Assembly: GCA_963966185.1 (NCBI GenBank)
Contig: CAWZYM010000313.1
Span: 93,501 to 157,500, forward strand
Origin: Rhabditoides inermis
Lineage: Eukaryota > Nematoda > Chromadorea > Rhabditida > Rhabditidae
Reading direction: 5' to 3'
Length of the DNA stretch: 64,000 bases
Part shown: one piece after another, positions 10,701 through 21,058 of the stretch
Numbering within the stretch: position 1 is the first letter of the stretch
How the letters are laid out: every line of letters starts with the position of its first letter
Program-made: the position numbers and the translations under genes
Notes under the pieces: generated by a model
What the model saw: the letters and a program-made list of their open reading frames with translations, nothing else
The model's database searches: none
What the model was told of the DNA's origin: nothing

Positions 10701-13700
10701 CTGTGCTTGACTAGCTTGTCTTGACTATTGATTACGTGAATTTCGACAAGCTTTGTTGGTGGCGGTAAAACATAGATTAGTAGGTTATTTTTTCATTCAT
10801 TAATTAGTTTTAAAATTTAGTTAGTTTTTTACGCCATCTGGAGCTATTGAATACGTGTAATTTCGACGAGTCTTTATGATAGTAATGAAACGTAATTTTT
10901 CGTTGTTTTACTGATCCAATGGATTTGTTGTTAACTTTTTTGAGTTGTTGGTTTCTTTGACCCTCTAGCCTGTGACACTGTGACAGTGTGGAGTGTGTGT
11001 GTTGCACAGGCAATGAGTGTCGCGAGTGGCGTGGCTACGAGCAGACGCGGAATGTGACGGTGCGGATCACGAGGAGCGAGCTGGAACCGGCCATCCTGCT
11101 GGCCGACGAGGAGATGCGGGTGAGGAGAGAGAGAGAGAGGAGAGGGGGAGGGAGGGCACAGCGAGAGAGAGAGCAGGTGGAGAGAGACAGCAGACGGAAC
11201 GGGAAGTTTGGGTTTGGTTGGAGGAGATGCGAGTAGGTGAAAAAGAGAGGATTGAGTGTTATTTGGAAGAAAATGCGTTTCATATATTATCTTTACTGTG
11301 CCAAGTGCGAAATAGTGATGGTTGTGTGACACGTAGATTTTTTTGTTATGAGTTGTGGGCGAATTCTACTTTTTGACATGACAGCATTGTGTGCGAAGGA
11401 TAAGTGTAGTATTTTGGGTGCGTATTTGGTGTAGTAGTGAAACGTAGTTGTCGCTTGTGTGGCAATTTGTGAACTACGATACTGTGATACTTGAAATTGC
11501 ACTGTGTCGAGTCGCTTCGTCTTGAATTTGATTATCCTCTCTCTCGCAGCACTGGCTGTGCATCGTGACGTCGGAGCTGAACGTGGCCGAGTTGTACTCG
11601 TCTCTTCAGCGCATCGTCAAGGACGGGCTCATCGAAGAGGTGAGAGGGCAGGGGCTGGTTGTGGGTAGTGGGTGTTCCGTGTTCACGCCATTCCTTTGAT
11701 GTGTTGCGGGTTGCGGGGTTGTGTGTATGCTATTTGAATGATTGTTGATGCGTACATTTCTTTTTTTTGCGATTGGTCTTGACAGACTATGGAGTATTAA
11801 TTACATTGAGTTGTGATTACCATTGTTAGGTTGTCTGCATTGAGTGAACTCTAGTGAACCCTGACAGAACTCTACTCGTCATTTCTGTTACAAATAATGA
11901 ACTATTTATTTAATTCGCAAAGTGCTGTGCTGTGTAGAGTGTAACTTTTACATTACTCATCTCTTGCCCGTTGCAGCTCCCCTCAGTGGCTCGTGTGGTG
12001 TGCGACGAAGTGCGCACCGGAGTGGCAGAGATCATGGGACCCATGCATGTGGCGGTCAGTTGGAGGGGGGATACGTTTCGTCTCGTGGTTGAGAGGGAAC
12101 GGTTTGTTGGTGCTTCAATCTTGTCTCTGGTTGTAGCATTGTACCATTTAATTGAAGGTTGGAGTAATATGCTCGACTCGATTATTGTTCGACGGTGCAG
12201 CAGCGCAGTTGTTTTATTGTTCATTGTGGTATTTTGTTTATTGAGCTTTTCTCAAAAAAATCATTATGTGCTGTAAAGGTGAAGATATCTCCCGATTCAA
12301 GAGATTCACTCTGCGGAGAGAATCGAAGGAGGACTATGGCACTACACCATAGCCCAACGATTTTCCAATGACAGTATCTGGCCTATTTTCGCAAAAATGC
12401 GCCCGTGAGTGACCTACCCTGCAGGTTACCTTCGCAGCAGGCTGCTACCAATTTATCACCTTAGTACGGTGATAAATTCCAGCGCCCGGGAGGCGTATTG
12501 TGTGTTGTGCTGGGTGAAATAGGTTTCTCAGTCTGGTCAAGTTTGTGTTCTCCTCATCAGTTTAATTGAACTGTAATTCTCTTGCTGTCGCATGTATGTT
12601 GTACTGCTTGCAGAACCGCGTGGAGCCGATGCGCGGCTGGCCGGTGGGACTGGTGCCCCTCGCCGCGTATGCGCCACGCAAGACGGTGAGTGGAGGGGGA
12701 GACGTGTGTACTCTCATTTCCCAGCTGCCACGTGTGCCCTCGCGCAACATGACCCGTCTCATGGACGCGGACTGTTCGACGGGAGGAGAGGGAGAGGGAG
12801 GTGCAGGAGGGGCGCAGGGGAGCGACTCGCGTGCTACGGATCACAGCGGACACGTGATGCCACAGGGTGGGTGTGCGGGATGGGGAATTCTACAGTTGTT
12901 TTTTTAAGACTGGCGGAAGAGTAGTATTGTGTAGTGGTATAATTTATGTATGTATTAGATTCAGGTGAAGACGGAGAGAATGGTCAACAGCAGCCGCAGA
13001 TGCGCCACGGTCTCTCGCACCGAGACAGGGAGCGGGAGAGGATGGACGAGATGGGTGGGTGATGAGAGGGGAGGGTCGGTTGGTGTTCTTTGAAACTGCA
13101 CTTGAACAAGTATGTTTCGCTGAAAGTGTAATCGGGAGCGTGTCAATGCAACAATCCAGAAATTCGTTTCATATTCGATATTGATTTTGTGTCGTAGGAA
13201 AATATGTTGCGTGAGAATAGTATCGGACAATGTGACTTTTTATTGCAATTTTGTGTGCGTTTGAGAACAATTAAAAATTTATGTGTCGCATTTCATCGCG
13301 TTAATGATTGATAGAATTAGATAACAACGTAACATACGCTCTGATAAATGTTAGACACCGGATAAATCATTGTTCAGGGTCTCCATCGTCGCAGCAGCAG
13401 CTGGACGGGCGCGGGATGCGCGACTACTACATGCGGGAGAGGGACGGACGGGAGCAGAGGGGAGGAGGAGGATACGACAGACACGAGTACAGGGCGTATG
13501 CCAGTGAGTGGGGGGGGGGGTTGAGGGAGGATTATGGTCTTCTTATGCATTTGATCCGCACTACATTAGATCTCATGCCACCTAGCAAATTGCGCAACCT
13601 ATAGAGAGCTCTCTCCACTACTTTTTCCATGTAATACTATGTGGTTATTTCCTTGTTCATTATCATTGAAACCCCATTTATACCTGCCGTTCATATTGCT

Positions 13701-16700
13701 CACTTTGTGTTTATAATTTCGATTCTCCCATGTTATCGGTAATAAACCTATCTATCTATCTCATTCTGCATTAAACAATGGGAAGTGGAAGTAGCTTGTT
13801 GATGTCGAGTTTCTGTTTTAGATCGATACGGTGGCGTTGGTGGTGGCTACCGTTCTCGGCATCACGACATGCGCGGTCCCCGGGTCGGATACCACGGCGT
13901 CAACGCCAGGAGACCTTACTATTCCAGGTGCGGGATGGTGTGTGATAGGTGATAGAGGGATTCTGCGCATTTTTCGTTTAGGTTTGAACTTGGTTTTTAC
14001 TATGGTGTGAAACATGAAATCTAGGTTTTTTCGCTAATGACAGTCTCGCGATTGAGTATTGCTCACTTACTACGGATCTCGTAATGTTGTGAAACCTATA
14101 AAAACATTTACATTTCCTATAAAAACATTTACAACATTTACATTTTTATTGATTTATGATTTAGGTACGAGGATCGTGACCGTTCGCATTCGCACCACGC
14201 TCACCACTACCGGTCTGAGCGCGAGCACCGAGGAGGAGGAGGGGAGAGGGAGAGAGAGGCGCGGGAGAGACACGGCGAGCAGCCGCGGGGAGAGAGGGAG
14301 CGGCACCACGGCGACAGAGGGGACAGGGACAGCCACCACGCAAGCAAGCAGGCGCTGCTGCTCAAGCCGAAGGGGGTGCGTGCGAGGGGAGGGAGGGACA
14401 ATTAGTTATATTGCTTGCGAATTATGCAGTAGTAATTGATGTTTGCGTGAAACTTACTTGGCACATTGTGAATGAGTGAGTTTGTTGCAGAGTTCTCCGA
14501 ACGACACGCTGACGTCGCTGGACTGTTCGTTGGACACGAGCCTGCGCTCGACGGGGAGTGAGTGGATGTCGGGGGCGGCTGCCTCGCACCTGCCCCTCGC
14601 ACCCGCCCGCGTGTACAAGGAGGAGGGCGACCAGCAGCCGGCGCTGCTCCCTTCCAAGCCCCGTCTCGTGCCCTCGTCTGCCAGCGTGACAGCAGCTGCC
14701 ACCCTCGCCTCCTCCAGCACCACCACCCTCGCCAGCAGTGCGGGAGCGGGAGGGGTAGGGGGACTGGGGGAGAGGACGCGCGGTGATGTGGGACTGACGC
14801 AGAGGAGCTATGCCGATATTGCTAGGAGGTGGGTGGGCGGTTGTTTCGAACGATTGACTGTTGTGTTTGTGGTGATTTGAGTTTTTTTAGTGAAACGTGG
14901 TTTGAGTGTGTATGAGTTTAATGAAGTTATCTGGTAGTATACTGTACTATGTACTTGATTTCCAATTCCAACCTTTGATTATTTTCAATCTGGAAAGTAT
15001 ACATTTTGGAATTTAGTGAAACATAGCTTTATGGATACTTTTGTGAATGTGAATGGGAATATCGAAATCTTTGTGAATCAGAATGTGAAGGAGTGTGTAG
15101 ATATGCTCTTGTACCTACATGTTGTAGTCGCATTGATGTAGCCTGTCTGCCGGATGATGGTCCATGGATTCTCGTTTCTCGTTTCCTTGTGAACCGCTGT
15201 GCTTTGTCGATTGGTGCTTGTCGTGTAGGATGGACGTGATGGACCTGATCATGCTGGCGTCTCACGAGGGCGACTCGACTCGGTCCGGCGGCAGCGGGGC
15301 AGGCGGGGGAGTACAGTCGGCCACCCCCGCCCGCACTCCCACCTCCACCCACAAGCCCGTCTCCTACGCGCAAGTACTCGGCAGGGCAAGGTGGGGGGTG
15401 TGATGCAGTGTTATTGCTGTGGCAATGACAAAGTTTTGAAAAGTTTGCTGATTAATGTGGGTCTATTAAAATTGATTGGTTCTGATATTCATATGTAGTG
15501 GTTATCACGCAATCTCTGAGAGAATCGGACGTTTTTGGGACATGTGGGACCTAGGGTTTTTGAGGGTGTTAGGGGTTATGAAGGGTCCTTTACAAAATGG
15601 TAATGGTGGTTTCATTGAAATTTGCATATTTAGCCAGTTAAGGGACCACCACCTCAACTTTGTCAGTTTTTGTCCAAAACTAACTTTCAAAAAATAATTC
15701 GATTCCTTACATCAATCTGAAAAACTTTTTATATAGAAAGAAATTGATGTTACCCAAAGGTTACGCTTTTATTACGCTTTTAACTAGTTTATAATCAAAT
15801 AAAAATTATACGAGGAAAATCGAAGGGTACGTTTTTTTTGCTACAGCCGTTTGAAAATGACCCACTCATGGTGGTCCATCGCAAATGGACCATCAGCAGA
15901 TAAGAACCATACAAAAACTGAATAGTTTAAAAAACTAGAAGTAATTAAAAGCATACTTCGTGTTCACAATGTTGTTGTACCACCAAATCCTAAAAAGTTA
16001 TGAGCATTTCAATTCAAGAAAATTTAAAAATTTCTACTTTTTTTGGACGTGGTGATTATCCAGCCTTCAATAGCAACTTATTTTGGTTAGTTTATGAAAA
16101 TGTAACCTCTAACAAGTTTAAAAACACTTTTATTTCAGAAATCGAAGAGGACGCCTTTTGAGATATCGACCTTTGAATTTTGCCAGCTCGCGAACATGCA
16201 ACCCTTAACCAAAACCGTTCCACTATAATAGTACTTTTGTAGCTAGTTGTTTGAACTTACCATAAAAAGAACATAAAAACTATGTGTTTTCGAAAAAAAA
16301 CAACGAGAACGTATTTTGATTTATCGATCTTCATTGTCGCCATGTTCGCGAACCAGCAACATTCAAACGTCGATATCTCAAAAGACGCCCCCTTCGATTT
16401 TCAAAAACCAAGTGTTTTTACATTTCTTATAAGTTACATTTTCATAACCGAACCAGAATAAGGTGCTATTGAAGACTGGATAATCACCACGTCCAAAAGA
16501 GTAGAAATTTTTTAAATTTTCTTGGATTGAAACGGTCATAACTTTTTAGGATTTGATGGTACAACGACAATGTAAACACAAAGTATGCTTTAAAACACCT
16601 AAAGTTTTCAGAAACATTTTGTTTTGGTCGGTTAATTTTCTGCTAATGGTCCATTTGCGATGGACCACCATGGCTGGATCACTTTCAAACAGCTGTAGCA

Positions 16701-17982
16701 AAAAAGACGTACCCTTCGATTTTCCTCGTATAATTTTTATTTGATTATAAACTAGTTTAAGTTTTGAATAATGTAAACTAGAGACTGCTATCGAACTTCC
16801 ATATATTTATATGAACTTATTTTTTGCAATGGAAATCATTTTTTTGCTTAAAAAAGCTTACCCTTTGGTTAACATCAATTTCTTTCTATATAAAAAAGTT
16901 TCTTAAAATTGTGAGAGTTTTCCAAAAATGGGTTATATGTATTGGTTTCGATGACATTAGACCAATTTAGCTTATCAAAAATTAATCATTTTAATTTCGA
17001 AAAAAAGTTTCATAACATGTTGTTGATACTTGTTAGTTACTGGAAACATCAAAACATTATAACTTTCCACTAGTTCATATCCTAGATCCCAGTGGTGTCC
17101 GATTCTCTCAGAGATTGCGTGTTATAATATCATTGAAATAGAAATGAGCATTTTGTGGATGGATTGTGGAAAAAAAAACTTTCAGAATATGAGAGGTATG
17201 TCTTAAAACTTACATTGGCTGCTCATAAGAGTAAATTATGTTGTATCGACTGAAATCATGATTGGAACCTATTTTATGTGTATTGTTAGATTGTGTGTTG
17301 CAGTTCTTCGTCTGTGGAGGAGCAGCAGCAGCAGCAGCAGTTGGCAGTGTCTAGTGCCTCCTCCTCCTCCTCCCACCTCTCCCACCACTCGTCCTCCCTA
17401 CACTCGGCGCAGTCACAAGCTCATCGCATTCACTCGAACCACCACTACCATGATGCGCACGCCGCCGCGCAGGGTACGGTAGACGGGGGTACTGTATGTT
17501 GGGTACTGTAGCGGTTGCAGCGGCCAACGACCAGCAGCTGACGCGGTTTCTGACAATTTGTGACAAGATGCAGTACCAGCAGCGGTTGAGGGAGGCCAAG
17601 GTGGGGGAGGGGAAGGAGAGAGTGTGAAGGAATATGAGAGCGAGAGAGGGAGCTAAGAGGGAGCTATATTTTTATGATGAGCGTACATGGTGTGGTTAAG
17701 ATGAGTGTGGGTCGTCTGGCGCGCTCCTCTCACGACGAGCTGCGTGCGTGCGGCATCCCGAACGAGCGCGACCGCAGCGACATGATGCGCACTGCCCGCC
17801 GTGAGTCACTTGTCTGTCAGAAGCTTTTGTTTCTACTATTCTAAGACGTACAGTATGACATACGTTTTTAGTGGTTAGTGAACATTTGTTTTGAACTTGA
17901 ATATCGTATTTTGAAACGCATATGTTGTTGTGTTGATTATGTTTTAGTTTCAGGCCTGCAAGACCAGCCACCTGTGTGGTAG
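4796..17982 (+). CDS. bcc-1: Bicaudal-C homologue, KH and SAM-like RNA-binding protein
   Basis: The 28-exon model has compatible phases throughout and encodes 1,069 aa. Exons: 4796-5017, 5059-5151, 5218-5316, 5387-5506, 5684-5755, 6252-6362, 6420-6473, 6540-6635, 6694-6762, 7077-7147, 7490-7601, 10205-10330, 10448-10508, 11010-11119, 11550-11639, 11977-12054, 12614-12685, 12725-12866, 12965-13054, 13378-13503, 13822-13927, 14165-14375, 14491-14828, 15229-15390, 17304-17473, 17521-17600, 17701-17800, 17954-17982. A His/Gln-rich N-terminus is followed by KH modules at about 180-257 (ETGTLIQFPD, then NQITITGSLCAVERVRQRIR) and 350-420 (NATLHFPRH, then NLLPVQLCINVNNSD), a low-complexity Arg/Gly/Ser/His region, and a degenerate C-terminal SAM-like segment (about 1001-1062). 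Bicaudal-C proteins bind mRNAs and recruit deadenylases; that function is family knowledge. The first donor (5018) and the exact start are the least certain points. Confidence 0.85.
5801..5855 (-). repeat. SINE 3'-end fragment in bcc-1 intron 5
   Basis: The reverse complement closely matches the 3' end of the SINE at 61469-61755 (CTCGACTAGGAGGACCCCGG, CAACCGGCTAAACAAA). Only the tail is present, as expected for a 5'-truncated insertion. Confidence 0.7.
8163..9062 (-). other. Coding-like remnants in bcc-1 intron 11, unidentified
   Basis: On the minus strand, 9062-9001 and 8870-8772 can be spliced in phase (AG/GT borders present) and read ELHMDKLYLFVIKNHCHIVN followed by a Ser/Gly-rich tail and a stop. 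GC-rich exon-like sequence continues to about 8163, including QGIDCEFVLVAPQEQR. I found no start or upstream exons and could not assign a family. It could be a nested gene remnant or chance. Confidence 0.2.
9712..10127 (+). repeat. Dispersed non-coding repeat, copy 2 (bcc-1 intron 11)
   Basis: Second copy of the repeat at 3225-3655, starting with an AAGTC tandem and ending in GATCCGACCGCACGCCGCGG plus an AAGAAG tail. It lies just upstream of bcc-1 exon 12. Confidence 0.5.
12290..12500. repeat. Repeat-like segment with hairpin in bcc-1 intron 16
   Basis: It contains the inverted repeat AATTTATCACC / GGTGATAAATT (about 12449-12478) beside a GC-rich stretch ending in CGCCCGGGAGGCG. No second copy was found in this window, so its identity is unknown. 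Confidence 0.25.
13541..13775 (+). mobile_element. Possible LINE 3'-end fragment in bcc-1 intron 20
   Basis: Low-GC sequence ending in AATAAACCTATCTATCTATC, a poly(A)-signal-plus-tetranucleotide tail typical of non-LTR retrotransposon 3' ends. The coding part is absent or unrecognisable. Confidence 0.3.
15506..17121. mobile_element. 1.6-kb foldback (long inverted repeat) element in bcc-1 intron 24
   Basis: The ends are CACGCAATCTCTGAGAGAATCGGAC and its reverse complement. The inverted similarity continues inward for roughly 700 bp per arm: blocks such as GGTGGTCCATCGCAAATGG, GGACGTGGTGATTATCCAG and ATCGAAGGGTACG recur inverted. TTAT flanks both ends (15502-15505, 17122-17125) and is a likely target-site duplication. 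No transposase frame is present. It behaves like a large foldback/MITE element; the superfamily is not assigned. Confidence 0.85.
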
Positions 17983-18624
17983 AGTTTGTGTGTGTGCGCG
18001 CCTTTGCTTAGCCCTAGATGGAGTGATACTGATGTGATGTGATGGCCGGCCTACTCGCCTCGCCCCGCCCCTCTCCTCCCGCCCCCCCCCCCATTTTTGG
18101 ATCCGGCCAGTGTGAGTTGTCCCTCCCTTCTCCTCGTTGCTTTGTACTAATTTGGATCTCCTTTCGTACGTGCTCCCCCGTCCTGGCTACTGTAGCCATT
18201 CTGACGTCATTCCCACGCAATACATGGGTCTCTCTCTCGAGGGGTAGCTTTAACAACAATGTGTTTTATATGTAATTATACTACTCTCTGCCCTACACAC
18301 CTTCCCATCCACCACCCACCTTCCCCAGTTTCGTCCCCAACCTTTTTTCGTCGCTTTCGTGTTTCTGTTCGTTTGTGAGAAAAATGCCCTCAAAACCCCT
18401 AAAAATGTTGTATACGGATTGTATTGTCTAGTGTAGCTCTCTTGCTCGTAGTAGTTTCGTACTCGTCTTTACTGAATATTCATGTAAGATGCTCGCTGCT
18501 CTGATCCTCTGATTATGTGTGTAAGAAATGATTGATTGCTTGCGAGACAGTAGTTTTAGTTTGTGTCTAGGTAAAGAGCAAAACTGATTGTAAAACACCA
18601 AAAATATAAGAGATATGTAATAAA
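17983..18624 (+). terminator. bcc-1 3' UTR and poly(A) signal
   Basis: After the stop at 17980-17982 there is about 640 bp without other genes, ending in an AATAAA at 18619-18624. This is the best candidate polyadenylation signal for bcc-1. Confidence 0.6.
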
Positions 18625-18931
18625 GTTTTATGGATCGCGCTTTGTTTGGATGACAATATTGTTATCGGGGTGTGTACGTAATATCGGAACGTGTACGTAA
18701 AGTTGGATTACTCCCCCTAGGTGTAAGAAGTAACTTGAGCGAGGATGTTCAAAGAGCAAAGATGAAATTTCCTGTTTTCGAATTGTTCAATAAAAACAAT
18801 AACGACAAACTCGAATCGTTTTATCTTCACATTGAGAACAACCACATGTGAAAGAACTGCTAAGTAATCGGATTGATGTAAGTTGTATACGATAGTGATG
18901 CAAGTGGGCGCGGCTTGAAGAGGCGGGACTA

Positions 18932-19253
18932 CTACTGCGGACAACCAGTCTCTCCCGGGTTGCACGGCTTGTCGTCGGGAGGAGCCTAGAATACGGTAGG
19001 TCAGAGGGGGTGGTAGTGTACAGTAACCCACAGTCATCATGGATTTGGTGACAGGCGGGGGCGCCTTCTTACCGCCACAACCAGCGAGAGAGGAGAGAGC
19101 AAATGAAGAGACCAGCGCCACTGAAAGGAAGGGGGTGAGGAGAGAGAGAGAGAAACAGAGAGAGAAGAGAGAGAGAGGGAGGAGAGAGAGCAGGGAGAAG
19201 GGTACGTGGATGGGAGAGAGCATAAACGGACCCGAAGCGACAGCGACAATCAT
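18932..19253 (-). CDS. Small secreted peptide 1 (54 aa)
   Basis: Three exons, 19253-19232, 19120-19032 and 18985-18932, splice in phase to 54 codons plus stop. The product starts with a hydrophobic stretch (MIVAVASVALVSSFALSS) then AGCGGKK and a short Pro/Thr-rich tail ending GETGCPQ. That is the layout of a signal peptide plus a tiny mature peptide with a few cysteines. Intron phases and exon-2 length (89 nt) are identical to the neighbouring paralogue at 19633-20045. The first intron is mostly a CT/TC-rich tract running up to the acceptor. Function unknown. Confidence 0.6.
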
Positions 19254-19632
19254 TGCTGCCGCGTGTGTGCCGCCGAGTAGTGAGACTGCGAAATGGTGCC
19301 GCCCCCATCGGTCACGCCCCTTTTGTTGCTCGTAAGCCACGCCCACTCGCGCAGGCAGACATGCTAGTCGAGTATGCTTGAGATGGAATGGATATGGTAA
19401 TGAACTTGTCGAATAATAAATCAGTATTAAATCGACTTTGAGGAGGTGAATAAAGTACTGACGAAGAGGCAGTATGAGAAATTCATATTTGACTTGTAAT
19501 AAAAATACGAAAACGAAAAAAATACGAAAAAACAAATAACTTTATTTCTCATAAAAGGCGTTTAATCACAGTTAAGTAGGCGGATTGATTTATTGTATAT
19601 CGTCGAGTGGGCGTGGCATCAGTGGGCGGAGC

Positions 19633-19849
19633 CTAGGTCGGCGGCGCTGCCGTCTTGCCCGGATCGCACAGCTGGCCCGTCTTCTCCGTCTCGGGATTCT
19701 GGAAATTCAGAGTACAGTAGCTGAGCAGGTTACAGTAACCCGACTCACGGTGAGCATAGAGTTGGTGATGGGAGACTGAGCGGGCTTGGTGGTCTTCTTC
19801 TCACCGCAAGCGACGACAATACAAGAGCATAACGCGACTGGAAGGGTAG

Positions 19850-19899
<50 letters not shown>

Positions 19900-20045
19900 A
19901 AACGAGGGAGAGGGTGAGAGAGGGAGAGAGAGAGAAAGAGAGAAAGAGAGAGAAGGAAACGAGGGAGAGGGTAAGAGAGAGAGAAAGAGAGAGAGAGAGT
20001 AAAGAGGAGAGTTGACAGACCAGCGGCGAGAGCGCCAATCAACAT
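19633..20045 (-). CDS. Small secreted peptide 2 (59 aa), paralogue of peptide 1
   Basis: Exons 20045-20021, 19837-19749 and 19698-19633 give 59 codons plus stop. The hydrophobic N-terminus MLIGALAAVALCSCIVVACG is followed by EKKTTKPAQSPITNSMLT and NPETEKTGQLCDPGKTAAPP. It aligns with peptide 1 through the signal region, the CG(E/G)KK turn and the K/NSM(L/M)T exon end, and has the same intron phases. The 183-bp first intron is largely a (CT)n microsatellite that serves as the polypyrimidine tract. Function unknown; secretion is inferred from the N-terminus. Confidence 0.65.
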
Positions 20046-20261
20046 GCCGCCCGCTCGCGCACCAGGCACCGCCCAGCAAATGACCACGCCCAACCAAGTC
20101 ACGCCCCCTCGATGCATTATGCAAATAGCACGAGACGAGACACTAAGAATCATCAGTTGGCACGTAACCTCAGTGCACGGTTTGAAAGCGGGTTTATCGG
20201 GCATCTCACGAACACAGTCACGAACAAAAGACGTTCAAAATACGTTCCAGAGACTAGTGAA

Positions 20262-20815
20262 CTAGTGTTTCTCGGGTTTCTCGGTGCGTGCCGCGTCCTT
20301 GAGCGCCATGCGGTTGATCTCCTGAAAAGGGGCGGAGTCAGAGGGGGCGGAGTCATGGGTGAACGCAGAGGAAATATATTCACGTGGTATATACGAGGGG
20401 TTAGTTAGAGAATCTAGGAATAGACAAAATAGGGCGGGGTCAAGATGGGCGGAGCCTGCCTTGGCGAGCGGCACGGGGATCATGTGCTGGAGCATCGTGT
20501 CGAGCAGCTTGCACGTGCCCTCCTCGGTCTGCTTGATCGACGCCGAGACCTAGACCCGCCCCGATATGCCACGCACACTCAGTCCACGCCCACCTTGCGC
20601 AGGTTGGTGACGAGGAGGACGATGATGAGACACATGAGAGGAGCGATGAGGAGATTCACCCAGAGGAAGGGAGACGCTAGGCCGTCCGCCCACTCGGCAC
20701 AGTTCTGGAGGGAGAGGATCTCTCTCTCTTCTTCTCTCTCCCTCTCTCTCCCTCTCTCTCTCCCTCTCTCTCCCTCTCTCTCTCTCCTATCTACCTCGTC
20801 ATTGGGCGCGGGCAT
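20262..20815 (-). CDS. Small single-pass membrane protein (93 aa)
   Basis: Four exons, 20815-20795, 20704-20594, 20549-20460 and 20321-20262, are all phase 0. After MPAPNDE and NCAEWADGL comes one hydrophobic segment (about residues 19-38, FLWVNLLIAPLMCLIIVLLV), then a Lys/Glu-rich tail ending TEKPEKH. The last intron uses a GC donor (AAG|GCAGGC, 20459-20458) and has no GT alternative nearby. It reads divergently from the BTB gene at 21059, 243 bp away. I do not recognise the family. Confidence 0.6.
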
Positions 20816-21058
20816 GACCGATCGCTGATTCGGCGGGGTACGAAATGAAAGGTTGATTTGAATGAGTTGTGTTGTGATGTGTTTCGAGAGTGTTCTCTCG
20901 GTTGTCTTGAAATAGGGAATAGCGAGGCGAGGAGGGCATTCGCGAGCCTGCACCACCCATCGACTGGCGGCCTGGTCAGCCCTCCCTCCATCCTCTCCCT
21001 CCTCCCTCTCCCTCTTTCTCTCTCTCTCCCTCTCTCACCCTATCTCTCCTATCTGCAG

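Noticed and set aside
19707..20204. Ser/Leu-rich 165-codon minus-strand open frame
   Set aside because: It reads through the CT microsatellite, which is better explained as intron 1 of the 59-aa peptide gene.
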